Assembly (NCBI GenBank): GCA_037892935.1
Contig: JAYXKI010000017.1
Location: 496,001-560,000 of the forward strand
Direction: 5' to 3'
Source of the DNA: Phlebopus portentosus
Taxonomy: Eukaryota; Basidiomycota; Agaricomycetes; Boletales; Boletinellaceae
DNA length: 64,000 bases
Of the stretch, positions 63,948-64,000 are shown piece by piece (within the stretch, counting starts at the first letter, position 1; the number at the start of each line of letters is the position of its first letter). The notes beneath the pieces are model-generated. The model was not told the origin of the DNA, made no database searches, and saw nothing but the letters and a program-made list of their open reading frames with translations. The translations under genes and the position numbers were made by a program.

Positions 63948-64000
63948 ATGAGTGCAACCATGGTGGATCCGTCTACAGTTACGGGCGTTACGGCTTCGAC
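63948..64000 (+). CDS. Start of a gene cut by the right edge
   Basis: ATG at 63948 after a CT-rich leader, followed by an open frame MSATMVDPSTVTGVTAS to the window end. It is too short to identify. Confidence 0.45.
   Translation, partial: MSATMVDPSTVTGVTAS

Overview
This window is nuclear DNA of a filamentous basidiomycete, most likely an agaricomycete (mushroom-forming fungus). Coding regions are cut by many GT-AG introns of about 48-66 nt. The gene content is typical of that class: a Plavaka-type transposase, a NACHT-WD40 STAND protein, a DUF6698-like gene, a TPR-CHAT relic, F-box fragments, and secreted CAZymes or esterases (GH95, GH16, tannase/feruloyl esterase). No bacterial operon, tRNA, rRNA or CRISPR was recognised. 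The species is an inference and is not readable from the sequence.

Layout. 0-5 kb: decayed F-box relics around an intact tannase gene on the minus strand. 4.8-6.9 kb: a NYN-domain putative RNase. 7-10.5 kb: a stretch with no recognisable gene. 10.6-13.7 kb: a Zn2Cys6 transcription factor. 13.7-18.7 kb: gene-poor. 18.7-23 kb: a housekeeping block with TFB5 (TFIIH) head to head with ribose-5-phosphate isomerase, then an APH-like kinase-fold gene. 23.6-30 kb: an unknown agaric gene and a Plavaka transposon with at least one nonsense codon. 30.8-37.6 kb: a DUF6698-like gene and a large NACHT-WD40 receptor-like gene. 38.1-39.8 kb: a wrecked second tannase copy. 40.4-48.2 kb: GH95 fucosidase, GH16 glucanase and a site-2 protease. 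48.2-52.2 kb: an AT-rich island and a multiply frameshifted TPR-CHAT pseudogene. 52.4-54.7 kb: an alternative NADH dehydrogenase. 55.0-56.9 kb: a long-inverted-repeat element. 57.9-63.0 kb: ARO1, the pentafunctional shikimate enzyme. A new gene starts at the right edge.

The main discovery is at 55.1-56.9 kb. Inverted arms of about 260 and 330 bp enclose a decayed, intron-containing fragment of RPB1, the largest subunit of RNA polymerase II. The arrangement is that of a gene-capturing (Pack-type) transposon. A second theme is very small exons: 6 nt in GH95 (after a GC-AG intron), 7 nt in GH16, 13 nt inside the zinc-cluster codons of the transcription factor, and two of 16 nt in TFB5 (the second with a GC donor). 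GH95 also appears to have exonised one intron after its donor changed from GT to GA. Single-base frame breaks occur in genes expected to be essential (RKI1, ARO1), so some breaks may be assembly errors.

The functional genes do not form one pathway. GH95, GH16 and tannase fit polysaccharide and ester breakdown outside the cell. ARO1 and RKI1 are core carbon and aromatic metabolism. NDE is respiratory, S2P is a membrane protease, and the NACHT-WD40 and CHAT genes belong to the signalling or immune-like repertoire that is expanded in agarics.
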